64,000 nucleotides of DNA from Salinispirillum sp. LH 10-3-1 (GCF_030643825.1 NZ_CP101717.1:2563673-2627672), one strand, 5' to 3'. Counted from the stretch's first letter, positions 7,991 through 20,218 are shown. Notes: generated by a model not told the origin, from the sequence alone. Made by a program: numbers and translations.

Positions 7991-10900
7991 TAACCATCAG
8001 TGGTTGGCTGAGGGGTGCCGCAACAGCCACCGATACAATCGGTGACTCCGTGATGCGGCACTTTGTACATAATCAGAAAACAAGGCACCACTATCAAGAC
8101 CAGTACCGACCCATAAGCCAGACCAAACGCCAGCGACGTCGCCATGCTGCGCACTAACTGGGCCTGTACAGAACTTTCAAACAGGATGGGTACCAGACCG
8201 GCTACCGTGGTCATGGTCGTCAAGACGACGGGCCGGAACCGCTGGCAACAGGCTTCGACGATGGCTTCGTGGCGGTCATAGCCTTCCACCAGCATCTCAC
8301 GATATCGAACAATCAGTACGATAGAGCCATTGATCACGATTCCCGCCAGACCAAACAACCCAAAAATGGATAAGAAAGTGAGGTCAAGACCCATGATCCA
8401 ATGGCCTGCTATTGCACCCGTCATGCCCAATGGTATAGACAGCATGACCGCAATCGGCCAACTGTAAGATTGGAACATCCAAGCGAGAATCAAGTAAATT
8501 AATGCCGCCGCAACCCAGCCAGCGAACACCAAATTATCCAACAAATCAGCAGCATCTTGACCCGTCTCATAACGTGCCGACAACCCATATTGGGCCAGTA
8601 TGTTCGGCATGATATTGGCCTGAATATCGGCCTGCAGAGTTTGCGCACTGATATCATCACTGATGGGATCGGCTGTTACCGTTACTGATTGCTGGCCGTT
8701 AACCTGATAGATCGCACTCAGCTCTTCACGCTCACGAAACGAGGCCAGTTCGCGTAAAGGTAACTGCTGACCACCCGGCAAACGAATCATCATCCAGTCG
8801 ACAACGTCTAGCCGTTGACGGGTAGCGCTGTCTAAGCGAAGACGCAAATCAACCTGCTGCCCAAATTGAGTAAAGGACTGTACGACCACCCCGTCCATCG
8901 CCATAGCCACCTGACTGGCGAGGTCCTGCTCAGAAACACCCAGCGCGCGCGCCTGAGGAGTCAAAGTCAAAATCAGCTGGCGATTACTGTCTGGCAGGCT
9001 GTCATCGATATTGCGCAAGTCACCACGTTGCTCTAACGCCCGCTTCAGCACTTGAGTAGCGGCAACCAGGTTATCTGGGTTGTCGCCGACCAAGCGCAAA
9101 TTAAGCTGGCTGGATGACGCACCGCCACCGCTTTCGCTGTTGATGCGCAGACGCTCCAACGTTTGTGGACGGGCGACATCCGCTTCCCAATAGGCCAAAA
9201 ATTCGCTATTGGAGAACGCACGGTCATCACGTAAAGGCAGCCTCGCCATGAAAAACACGTAGCGTGCATCGAGGTCATACTCGTAATACAAGTCTTGCAC
9301 CACTGGCGCGCCGTGTTCGACACTGAAGTGTTCATCTGTTGCTTCAAGGCTGCGTTTCATCTCCCCCACAAAGGCCTCGATAGCCTCAGGGCTGGTGCCT
9401 TCAATAAAACGAGCATCGGCCTGCACCCGATCATCCTCAACCTCTAGGTCCATCGAGAAGGGCACCACGCCACCCCAACCAAACCCAGTGACAGGATAAA
9501 CAACGCCATTGCTGCGCACACGGTAAACAACCTATGACGCAGCATTTTGCTGACAAAGGGGCGATACCATTCGTCGCGCACTCGTATGACAAAGCGATCG
9601 ATTTTCTTGCGCCATTTGCTCGGTTGGCGATCACTGCGCCGGGCGAAGCTATGGTGCAAGTGACCCGGCAGTATCAAGAAACACTCGATCAATGAGGCAA
9701 CGATGACCGCAATGATGACCACAGGAATCGGCCGCAACAACTCACCAAACATGCAGGCAAAAAGAGCAGTGGTGAGAACGCAGCAATGGTGGTCAACGAT
9801 GATGCCAGTATGGGCGGGAACATATGGGTCGCAACGCCCGCCGCATCATGATGATCTGAGCCCTGCTCAATGAGCGACTGAGTTTCTTCTCCGACCACAA
9901 TGGCATCGTCGACGATGATACCCAGTGCCATCAAAAGAGCGAAGATAGAAAAAAAGTTCAAACTGCCGCCGGTGAAATACAACAACGCCATGGTGCCCAT
10001 GATCGCCACTGGTATGCCCATGGCCGTCCAGAAGGCCACACGAATATTCAGAAATACAAACAGCGTCAGCAAAACGAAGATCAAGCCGAAAATACCGTTA
10101 CTGACGAGCAAGTTGATATTGTCGATGACGAACTCTGAAGTATCGTAGAACACATGCACGCCAATGCTGTCCGGCAGCGTTGAGGCTACTTCGGCGTACC
10201 AGGTACGATAAATCTCCGCAGTCTCCAACGAGTCCATGCGCGATGATCGAGATAGTTGCAGCATCACCGCTGGTTGGTCTTCGAAATACATGCGCAGAGA
10301 GGGATTCTGACTGCCGTCGCGGACGTCTGCAACGTCACCTAAGACTCGATTAGTACTGACCGGCAAACGGGACAGTTCGGCGGCCGTAATAACTTGATCA
10401 CCGGTAACAAGATGCGCCGGTGCTTTGTTCGCCAGCCGTTCCGGCGGCGTAGCGATCGTTAATAGCCCTTAACTCACGCGCCAGGCTATCCAGTGACCAG
10501 CCATGGCGGGCCAGCACTTCAGGAGTGATCTCAATGTTGAGCTCAGGCTGCTCAAGCCCCCAAACCTGAATCTCTGGTATACCGCGCTGCTTGAGATTTC
10601 GCTCAATGTCGTACACCAATGGCCGCAAATCTTCCAGTACGCCATCGTAAGTCAGCATTAAGAAGATCACTGGCTCTGAAAAGCTGTATTCGCGCACGGT
10701 AGGCTCTTGACTTCCGGACGGCAGCACAACACTGTCTACTGCCTTACGCAAATCCGATACAGCCCGATCAAAATCTGCCCCGGCGCGAAAATAGACGTTG
10801 ATCCCAGCACTGCCGTCGCGGCTGTTGGACGTAATCCGGTCCACCGCGTCCAGTTCCAAAATAGCTTTTTCCAGCGGCACGGTTACGCGGTCCAATACCG

Positions 10901-11123
10901 CTTCCGCTCCTGCAGCAGGCCAACTGACTATAACCCCCGCAGCACCTGGCGTAACATCCGGAAAAATCTGTGTATTGAGGCGCGACATCCCCAACACGCC
11001 GAGCAGTATGATGAACAACATCATCAGGTTAGCGGCGACACGGTGACGCGCAAAATATGACAGCAGCTTAGCCGGAGCAGCCGGCTGGCGATATTGTGTC
11101 GTATTAGAGTCAGAAGACGACAT
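7990..11123 (-). pseudogene. RND-family (HAE1/AcrB-type) efflux permease with three frameshifts
   Basis: Total length is about 1,045 codons, right for an RND inner-membrane pump, but the frame changes three times. Fragments in order: 11123-10398 (TM1, start of the porter domain), about 10440-9689 (rest of porter 1, TM2-TM5 with the GIIVDDAIVVGEE proton-relay motif), about 9752-9444 (TM6 onward, RPIPVVIIAVIVASLIE, then TM7), and 9519-7990 (second porter domain, TM8-TM12, GLAGIVINGSIVLIVRYREM). Each junction needs one base: an extra base near 10439, a missing base near 9753 and a missing base near 9478. No domain is lost. The start ATG at 11123 overlaps the adaptor gene. Either a young pseudogene or sequence errors. 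Confidence 0.88.
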
Positions 11124-12345
11124 TGGCTTCGCCTCCCGGAACCGGCAATGTCTGAGTAACCTCAACCCGCATGCCTGGGATGATATTAGCTAAACGCGAT
11201 ACCAAAATCCTGCCATCAGCGGGTAGCCCATGTGCATCTACAAGCCACTGCTCTTCGCCGCTGCTGTCATTCACCCCTAACACGGTGACCACGACGGATG
11301 ACAAACGCTGCTCTTCGTTGACAAGAAAAACACGATTTCCAGAATAAAGCGCCGATGTCGGAATCAGCATCGTGCCTTCAATGGCAGGCCAGTACACCTT
11401 GGCGCTGCGGGTTTCTCCCGGTGCCCATTGCGTGTGCGGCGGCAGAGAGAACCACGCGTAGCGCCCAACCTCTCCTTCAGCAATCGTATCTGAAGACTGC
11501 ACAATGGGTCTCAATTCGCCGCCGATGGCAGCCTGCAGCGAGTCCGGCACCCCATTAGGCAAAATGACTCGCCACGCTAGGCTGTCGGGTGAATATAAAG
11601 AAACCAAGGGCTGACCAGCTTGAATGAGCTGCCCTTCTACCGCATTCACATGACCGACTCGAGCGGCAAAAGGTGCCTTAGGTGCCGCTCTGGCCAGAAG
11701 ATCTTGCTGACGGGCCAAGGCAATGTTGAGTCTCGTGCGCTGCGCTTCAAGCGAAGCCAGTGATGCCGAGTGATTGTCTATGGCGAGCTGTCGTTGGCGC
11801 AACGCTTGCCGCGCCTGTGTAAGATTCATTCTCGCCTGCTCTACCGCTGCCTCGGTGGTTATCCCACGTTGCAACAACCCCATTTCACGGGCCAATACGG
11901 TTTCGGCCTGCGCCACAACATCAGCGTCATATTCAAGCATGTCTCTATCTGCGGCGTGCTGATTACGTGCCATAAGAATACTGGCATCGAAGTCTCGTAG
12001 GTCCGCTTCAATTTGCGCCAAATCCCAACGTGGCGACTGCGTATCGAGCTCTATCAGTGGGTCACCCGCAGCAACCCAACCACCCTCGTTAACCAATACC
12101 CGCTGTACATCTGCAGCAACTGGAGCGGTCAGCTCAACCCTCTGTCGGGCCACTACTCGGCCAGTCCATTCAGCGCGCGGCGCATGAGCACCCGACGATA
12201 CGGGCAAAACAACGACCTGCAATAAGCGCTCAACCTCTTCTTCAGGCGCAACACCGTTGTTATTACCCACTAACAGCACGGTGACAATGATAGCGCTCAG
12301 CGGTAGCAACAAGGCTACGCCGATGCGTATGAGACGACGCTTCAT
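11110..12345 (-). CDS. RND efflux periplasmic adaptor (membrane fusion protein)
   Basis: 411 residues, HlyD_D23/AcrA type. N-terminal hydrophobic anchor (LIRIGVALLLPLSAIIVTVLL), first lipoyl half (GRVVARQRVELTAPVAADVQRVLVNEG), a helical hairpin of about 110-215 rich in A, L, R and Q, second lipoyl half (AAPKAPFAARVGHVNAVEGQLIQAG), then beta-barrel and membrane-proximal domains. There is no lipobox Cys, so it is membrane-anchored by the N-terminal helix. It bridges the permease to an outer-membrane channel; no TolC-type gene lies here. The frame is intact even though the permease that overlaps its end is broken. Confidence 0.9.
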   Translation of the reverse strand: MKRRLIRIGVALLLPLSAIIVTVLLVGNNNGVAPEEEVERLLQVVVLPVSSGAHAPRAEWTGRVVARQRVELTAPVAADVQRVLVNEGGWVAAGDPLIELDTQSPRWDLAQIEADLRDFDASILMARNQHAADRDMLEYDADVVAQAETVLAREMGLLQRGITTEAAVEQARMNLTQARQALRQRQLAIDNHSASLASLEAQRTRLNIALARQQDLLARAAPKAPFAARVGHVNAVEGQLIQAGQPLVSLYSPDSLAWRVILPNGVPDSLQAAIGGELRPIVQSSDTIAEGEVGRYAWFSLPPHTQWAPGETRSAKVYWPAIEGTMLIPTSALYSGNRVFLVNEEQRLSSVVVTVLGVNDSSGEEQWLVDAHGLPADGRILVSRLANIIPGMRVEVTQTLPVPGGEANVVF

Positions 12346-12449
12346 GATGACTCCTTATCAATCAGTTATTAAATCTGTAAAGCGCATTGTCTGTGGCCGA
12401 ACGGCCATATAGGCAGTGACAAATGTCTTCCATACAAGGTATTTACGTT

Positions 12450-13451
12450 TTAATGACGCAGCAACGCGCTACCATAGCCGCAATACTGGCTCATCTTGCG
12501 CCTGCAGTTGTTCACGTAACACCTGAATATGTTCACCCCAATAGCGCTCAGTGCCAAACCATGGGAAGTGCATAGGAAAGCTGGGGTCCTGCCAACGTCG
12601 TGCCAGCCAAGCGCGTAGTGCAGGCTGCGCAAAGCGCGTAAAGGCTCAATCAGTGCCAATTCGCTGAAATCAAAATCTCGGAACTGGCCATAGCCATCCA
12701 TGATGGCGCCCAGACTACCGGTCTGTTGCTGCCGATCACCCGCCAGTAGCATCCATAAATCCTGTATCGCCGGGCCATTACGTGCATCGTCAAGATCAAC
12801 AAAGTGCGCGGCTTCGTTGCGCCAAAGGATGTTGCCCGGGTGACAATCGCCGTGCAGACGCAACTTGCTGTAGTCCACGGCATTCATGCGCTCGCGTACC
12901 CGTTCCAACAGCGGACGAGCTACGGCTTCGTAGGATGCGCGCACAGCACTCGGAATCATCTCGCCGGAGAGCAAGAACTCAATACTTTCCTCGCCAAATG
13001 ATGCTACCGTTAATTCAGGACGATGCTGGAAAGTTGTCTGTTCACCCACCGCATGCATGCGCCCCATTAAGCGACCTAAAACCTCTAGGTCGTCGTCATT
13101 TTCCAAGTCCGGCGCTCGTCCACCACGTCGTGGATACAAGGCGAACATAAAGCCTTCGTGCTCAAACAGCGTGTCGCCCTGTGCATTGCTCAAAGGCGCT
13201 ACGACCGGAATATCGAGCGCCGACAATTCCAAGGAAAAGTTGTGCTCTTCGATAATTTGGTCTGCCGTCCAGCGTTGCGGACGGTAGAACTTGGCAATGA
13301 CCGGCTCGCCATCCTCGATCCCAACTTGGTACACGCGGTTCTCATAGCTGTTTAGGGGAGCAATACGTGCGTCACTGAGAAACCCCTGCGACTCCACCGC
13401 ATCCAACACGGTATCTGGTGTCAAACGGCCATAAGGGTGATGTTCGGACAT
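12450..13451 (-). CDS. srkA: Stress response kinase SrkA/YihE with a frameshifted C-terminus
   Basis: 333 residues. The aminoglycoside-phosphotransferase-like kinase fold is intact: nucleotide lysine in PVIAKFYRP, catalytic loop HGDCHPGNILW and metal loop FVDLDDARNGP. SrkA is a Ser/Thr kinase that counters stress-induced death in enterobacteria. After LRALRSLHYA (about residue 281) this frame gives unrelated residues, while the next frame encodes the expected family end: AWLARRWQDPSFP, HFPWFGTERYWGEH, VLREQ..., stopping at 12469. One missing base near 12610 (HYSAW expected) explains it. The last ~50 residues are therefore wrong in this frame. Confidence 0.85.
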   Translation of the reverse strand: MSEHHPYGRLTPDTVLDAVESQGFLSDARIAPLNSYENRVYQVGIEDGEPVIAKFYRPQRWTADQIIEEHNFSLELSALDIPVVAPLSNAQGDTLFEHEGFMFALYPRRGGRAPDLENDDDLEVLGRLMGRMHAVGEQTTFQHRPELTVASFGEESIEFLLSGEMIPSAVRASYEAVARPLLERVRERMNAVDYSKLRLHGDCHPGNILWRNEAAHFVDLDDARNGPAIQDLWMLLAGDRQQQTGSLGAIMDGYGQFRDFDFSELALIEPLRALRSLHYALGWHDVGRTPAFLCTSHGLALSAIGVNIFRCYVNNCRRKMSQYCGYGSALLRH

Positions 13452-13580
13452 AGGTCATCCATAATCTAGAGTAATGAGGGACGCAGACTAACGCAGGCAA
13501 ATGTTTTTGTCTTTACTAGACGACGCTGTCGCTTGCTGATCAACGTCAAGACAACAGCACAGATAGGCGGATAAGGTGGC

Positions 13581-13602
13581 ATAGTGACGCTCCGGTCACT
13601 AT
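13581..13602. promoter_or_regulatory. Inverted repeat upstream of the gene at 13675
   Basis: ATAGTGAC-GCTCCG-GTCACTAT is a perfect 8-bp inverted repeat 73 bases before the start codon of the SAP-like gene and 130 bases from srkA, in the divergent intergenic region. It could be an operator or a small hairpin. No T run follows. Confidence 0.4.
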
Positions 13603-13674
13603 AGTACGAATAGATCATACGATGGTTCTCTTATTCGCCATCTGACCACCTCATGCATGCTTAGGGAGTTCATT

Positions 13675-14598
13675 ATGACCAGTTACAGCACCGCCAGCCA
13701 AGATTGGCTCTGGGATGACAAGAAGGCACAACCCCATGTGCGCCACTGGCCTGCCATCACCAAGGGTACTGTGCATATTCATGATGTCACAGCGCTCGGT
13801 GCACTGAAGAAACTGACCGCTGCACAGCAAAATAAAGAGGCTTGGCTTAACCTTTATAGAGACACCGTTACCGCAGAGAAAATCGAGGTCGCCGTTGACA
13901 CATTAGCGGACATGATTGATCACAACCGTGCCGATTGCCTAGGCGATGCTGTTAACGTAAAAGGCCACAGTGCTACCCTGTTTGCCCTGGCTCGCGGCGA
14001 GGTCCTGACGGAGGTCTCTCTGGCCGCTCGCTTGGCCATGCTGTCAAATGGTTTGGCGACCTTGGAACATCGGCCAGAGGGCAACGCGCGTGCCGAAGCA
14101 CTGAGCCACTACACAATCGCAGATCTTCAGTTACTGGCAGCCCAAACTGACGGAATCAAAAAGAACCAGAAGAAAGCAGATTTGATCAAAGACATCGTTG
14201 CAGCCGACGATGTGGGCGAGCTTGAGCTACCACTCGGCGAGTTGGTTGGTGCTCCCCTCGCCAACGAGTGGCTAGAGCAGTTGGTGGCGCGCTATGTACA
14301 GGCCCTTCATGACGCCTTGGCTGATCCCGTCTATCCAACTGTGTTCAGAGAAGCCGTCTGGCGCCAAGCCAAGGCGCAAGCAAACGTCGATGCTCTGAAA
14401 CGTGCACTTGAAGTTGAATACTGGGATGTGCTGGAAGAAGGTATTGAAGATACCCCGGTTGATCCGAGCGAACCAGAGCCAGAGTTTGTCGACCATACGC
14501 CAGACTGGCAACCGACTACGTCTACCAAGCGTAATGATACACCACTGGTGTGGATTGCCGTGGCCATCTTGTTTGTTGCTTGGTTGCTGATTAAATAA
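13675..14598 (+). CDS. Tail-anchored protein with a SAP-like motif, unknown function
   Basis: 307 residues from ATG 13675, chosen because AGGGAG sits 9-14 bases upstream; an ATG at 13657 lacks this. The protein is soluble and helical, with a SAP/Rho-N-like helix-turn-helix stretch at about 140-175 (YTIADLQLLAAQTDGIKKNQKKADLIKDIV), an acidic Pro-rich linker (EGIEDTPVDPSEPEPE) and a single C-terminal membrane segment (LVWIAVAILFVAWLLIK). SAP-type motifs often bind nucleic acid, but that is inference here. It ends 3 bases before the TRIC-family gene, so the two are likely co-transcribed. Confidence 0.7.
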   Translation: MTSYSTASQDWLWDDKKAQPHVRHWPAITKGTVHIHDVTALGALKKLTAAQQNKEAWLNLYRDTVTAEKIEVAVDTLADMIDHNRADCLGDAVNVKGHSATLFALARGEVLTEVSLAARLAMLSNGLATLEHRPEGNARAEALSHYTIADLQLLAAQTDGIKKNQKKADLIKDIVAADDVGELELPLGELVGAPLANEWLEQLVARYVQALHDALADPVYPTVFREAVWRQAKAQANVDALKRALEVEYWDVLEEGIEDTPVDPSEPEPEFVDHTPDWQPTTSTKRNDTPLVWIAVAILFVAWLLIK

Positions 14599-14601
14599 CG
14601 G

Positions 14602-15213
14602 ATGAGCTTAGCCGATCTTATTTACCTTCTTGAGTTTGTAGGGATCATGGCGTTCGCCATCTCCGGCATGCTGGAAGCACAGAATAGGGATATGGATCCC
14701 GTCGGGGTATTCGCCATCGCCTGTATTACGGCGTTTGGAGGCGGCACCCTGCGCGATGTCATACTGGATCATCAACCAGTTTACTGGATATCACATCAAG
14801 AATTTCCCATCATCATTTTGCTGCTGACCATTGCCTTCAGCTATGTCCCGCGCCTGCGTGCTATTCCCGCTCGCGCCATGATCCTTCCGGACGCCATAGG
14901 CCTGGGAATCTTTACCGTATTAGGGACACAATTGGCCTTGTCGATGGGGACACCGGCCTTCAGCGCTTGTCTACTCGGAGTTATTACGGGAACCTTTGGC
15001 GGACTGGCACGAGATATAATCTGTAACGAAGTGCCTTTCATATTCCGCAAAGAGCACCTGTACGCGTCCTGTGCGCTGGCAGGAGCGATGACCTTTTACG
15101 GCTTAACCTTTTTGGTTGAAGGCGACGCCATACCTATTCTGGTGGCATTAGCCGTAACGGTGGTCATGCGCTTGTTATCGGTTCACTTTGATTTACGATT
15201 ACAGCGGCATTGA
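14602..15213 (+). CDS. TRIC cation channel family (UPF0126) membrane protein
   Basis: 203 residues with about seven membrane segments arranged as two repeats of three plus one. Each repeat carries the family Gly-rich motif: AFGGGTLRDV (about 46-55) and GTFGGLARDIICNE (about 130-143). This matches the bacterial YicG/YadS family, related to trimeric intracellular cation channels. It probably conducts small cations or glycine-like solutes; the substrate is not predictable. It directly follows the tail-anchored gene and converges on the flavoprotein gene, only 3 bases away. Confidence 0.9.
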   Translation: MSLADLIYLLEFVGIMAFAISGMLEAQNRDMDPVGVFAIACITAFGGGTLRDVILDHQPVYWISHQEFPIIILLLTIAFSYVPRLRAIPARAMILPDAIGLGIFTVLGTQLALSMGTPAFSACLLGVITGTFGGLARDIICNEVPFIFRKEHLYASCALAGAMTFYGLTFLVEGDAIPILVALAVTVVMRLLSVHFDLRLQRH

Positions 15214-15216
15214 ACT

Positions 15217-16398
15217 TTAAACGACACACCCAGCGGCATGGCCTGACGACCATGCCCATTGGAAATTGTACCCACCTAGATGCCCGGTGACATCCAATAC
15301 CTCGCCAATAAAGTACAGTCCCTGATGAAGATTACTCTCCATGGTACGGGACGACACGTCTTCCGTACTGACACCACCCAAGGTAACTTCTGCAGTTCGG
15401 TAACCCTCGGTGCCGGCTGGTTGAAAACGATATGCATGTATCCGCTGTCCCAGCTCGAACACTTCTTCCTGGCGTAGATCGGCGATAGACTTGCGCTCAC
15501 CCGACCAATCACTGACCAACCATGCCACAACTCGCTTGGGTAACTGCTCGCTTAACCAGCTCCGTAACAGCTGTCGACCCTGTGTTTGCCGTAACCGATG
15601 CCATTCATCGAGCAGATCATGGCCCGGCCACCAATCAATGGTCAAAGCCTCGCCTTCCTGCCAATAGTTAGTAATCTGCAATACTGCTGGGCCACTTAGG
15701 CCACGATGAGTAAACAACACATCGCCAAGCCAGCTACGCGACGCTACAGTGAGCTCCGCACGCAAGGATACACCGGGCAATTCAGTCCATGCGCCTTTAT
15801 CCGCTGGTGCTGCGGTGTAAGGTACCAAGGAGGCACGATAAGGCACGAGAGAGTGGCCTAGACTGGCTGCAAATTTTTGTCCCCAATCAGTAGCCCCCAT
15901 GGTAGGAATCGGAGGGCCCCCGGTAGCGACGACTACCGAGCTGGCCTGAAACCCCCCGGAGGAGGTTGTAACCCGCCACGTGCCATGTTCATACTTGGGG
16001 TACTGCGTGGAAGTCTTAAGTAGGATCTTGACCCCAGCCTCCTCTGCTTCACGCAACAACATCTCCAAAATATCTTTACTGCTGTGATCGCAAAATAACT
16101 GACCAAACTCCTTCTCGTGATAAGGAATGCCATGCGCAGCCACCAAAGAAATGAAATCCCATTGGGTGTAGCGACTCAGCGCTGACTTACAGAAGTGCGG
16201 GTTATTGGACAGGAAATTTTCTGGTTCGATTGTGAGATTCGTGAAATTACAGCGCCCACCGCCGGACATCAGAATCTTCTTACCAGGCTTATTGGCGTGG
16301 TCCACCACCACAACGGAACGTCCGCGCTGTGCAGCGGTGATCGCACACATTAGTCCTGCCGCTCCGGCACCGATGACCAATACGTCCACGTGTTGCAC
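15217..16398 (-). CDS. NAD(P)/FAD-dependent oxidoreductase, HI0933/YhiN family
   Basis: 393 residues. FAD-binding Rossmann motif GAGAAGLMCAITAAQRGRSVVVVD-type at residues 9-30, then the HI0933 hallmark KPGKKILMSGGGRCNFTN (about 37-55), a GG doublet (VVATGGPPIPTMGATDWG) and the C-terminal FAD motif GEVLDVTGHLGGYNFQWAWSSG. The family is close to BaiN-type proteins; physiological substrates are mostly unknown. Convergent with the TRIC gene. The rRNA operon terminator lies about 120 bases upstream of its start, so it needs its own promoter. Confidence 0.92.
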   Translation of the reverse strand: MQHVDVLVIGAGAAGLMCAITAAQRGRSVVVVDHANKPGKKILMSGGGRCNFTNLTIEPENFLSNNPHFCKSALSRYTQWDFISLVAAHGIPYHEKEFGQLFCDHSSKDILEMLLREAEEAGVKILLKTSTQYPKYEHGTWRVTTSSGGFQASSVVVATGGPPIPTMGATDWGQKFAASLGHSLVPYRASLVPYTAAPADKGAWTELPGVSLRAELTVASRSWLGDVLFTHRGLSGPAVLQITNYWQEGEALTIDWWPGHDLLDEWHRLRQTQGRQLLRSWLSEQLPKRVVAWLVSDWSGERKSIADLRQEEVFELGQRIHAYRFQPAGTEGYRTAEVTLGGVSTEDVSSRTMESNLHQGLYFIGEVLDVTGHLGGYNFQWAWSSGHAAGCVV

Positions 16399-16434
16399 GG
16401 TTTTTCCTCTTTGAGTAAATGAGCGCTAGGGATG

Positions 16435-16510
16435 GCGGGTGTAAACACACCGCCCTACGGCGGGTCGTTCGTAGGGCGGGTATTAATACCCGCGTAGCGT
16501 GATCCGCCGT
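16435..16510. repeat. REP/MITE-like inverted repeat element
   Basis: Two copies of a GTAGGGCGG-type unit face each other: CGTAGGGCGGGTATTAATACCCGC (16470-16493) and, inverted, GCGGGTGTAAACACACCGCCCTACG (16435-16459). A CGCGTAGCGTGATCCGCCG tail follows. Each unit is itself nearly palindromic. This is the style of dispersed GTAGGGYGGG repeats known in many gammaproteobacteria. I see no second copy in this window. Confidence 0.65.
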
Positions 16511-16520
16511 GCCCACAAAG

Positions 16521-16553
16521 CAAAAACCCCGAGCCATTGCTGACCCGGGGTTT
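16521..16553 (-). terminator. Terminator of the rRNA operon
   Basis: On the minus strand AAACCCCG-GGTCAGCAATGGCT-CGGGGTTT forms an 8-bp stem followed by TTTTTG. It starts about 14 bases after the 3' end of 5S rRNA. Confidence 0.88.
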
Positions 16554-16566
16554 GCCGTATTTAAGA

Positions 16567-16684
16567 GCTTGACGATGACCTACTCTCACATGGGGAGACC
16601 CCACACTACCATCGGCGATACCTCGTTTCACTGCTGAGTTCGGGATGGGATCAGGTGGTTCCAAGGCTCTATGATCGTCAAGCA
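16567..16684 (-). rRNA. rrf: 5S ribosomal RNA
   Basis: Reads TGCTTGACGATCATAGAGCC... on the minus strand and includes the conserved loop CCATCCCGAACTCAG and GGTAGTGTGGGGTCTCCCC, ending GTCATCGTCAAGC. The 5' and 3' ends (GCTTGACGA / TCGTCAAGC) pair as helix I. Ends are approximate by a few bases. Confidence 0.95.
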
Positions 16685-16750
16685 AACTGGTCGAGTGGTG
16701 CCGGTGCGTCGTTACGCTACCCACACGCTCTCTGTTCGTTTGCCGTCACC

Positions 16751-16793
16751 GATAAGGTTTTAATTAATTTAATTAATTTAATTAATCCTTATC
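16751..16793. repeat. AT-rich tandem and inverted repeat in the 23S-5S spacer
   Basis: GATAAGG and CCTTATC (7-bp inverted arms) enclose about three and a half tandem copies of the 9-base unit TTTAATTAA. Each unit is itself nearly palindromic. The whole is a 43-bp, almost GC-free imperfect palindrome between 5S and 23S rRNA genes. Confidence 0.8.
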
Positions 16794-16968
16794 CGCAATC
16801 ATGCGTTCTGAATATGCGATTAACACGTTTTTGATCACTCGATCTTTCAATCGCTCGATCTTTGCATGAATTCAATCATTCAAGCACCGGTCTTCGGTAC
16901 TGCCTCGTACCGACCTTCTTGTATCTGTTTCTCAACACTGTGTAGGCCCAAACGCCTTAGGCGTTATA

Positions 16969-19836
<2,868 letters not shown>

Positions 19837-20022
19837 ATATAACCCTAAGGTTTCTAGTCTGTACACACCCTCCTCAGGGTATGCACGCACCTACACAATT
19901 GATCGCAATTGCTTGCAACAACATACAACAAGTGATGCTAGACGACGCTTACGCGTCTCTATCATCAACACACCGGCGCTTGAATCATTAAACTCATGCA
20001 ATGTGTTATTCGCATATCCAAA

Positions 20023-20035
20023 TTATTAAAGAACA
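20023..20035 (-). promoter_or_regulatory. boxA antitermination element in the 16S-23S spacer
   Basis: TGTTCTTTAATAA on the minus strand, close to the boxA consensus TGCTCTTTAACAA. It lies between tRNA-Ala and 23S and is where NusB/S10 would load; nusB itself is at 39.3 kb. Confidence 0.75.
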
Positions 20036-20142
20036 TCTGGCAATCAATTCAACCAGGCGCAAGGACTCTCTCATCTGCACTTGCCGACGAAAGCCTTTGG
20101 GTCTGATTCCTGAGTGAAGTTTTGGATCTGTGCGATAGGAAA

Positions 20143-20218
20143 TGGTGGAGCTAAGCGGGATCGAACCGCTGACCTCCTGCGTGCAAGGCAGGCGCTCTCC
20201 CAGCTGAGCTATAGCCCC
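20143..20218 (-). tRNA. tRNA-Ala (anticodon TGC)
   Basis: 76 bases: GGGGCTATAGCTCAGCTGGG starts the acceptor and D arms, anticodon loop CTTGCACG with TGC, T-loop GGTTCGATCCC and encoded CCA. It sits in the 16S-23S spacer. Confidence 0.97.

Noticed and set aside
9470-10445. Programmed frameshifting in the RND gene
   Set aside because: Three shifts of different sign without slippery sequences or pseudoknots are not a known recoding arrangement; mutation or sequence error is simpler.
16751-16793. AT-rich repeats as a CRISPR array
   Set aside because: Units are 9 bases, touching, without spacers.
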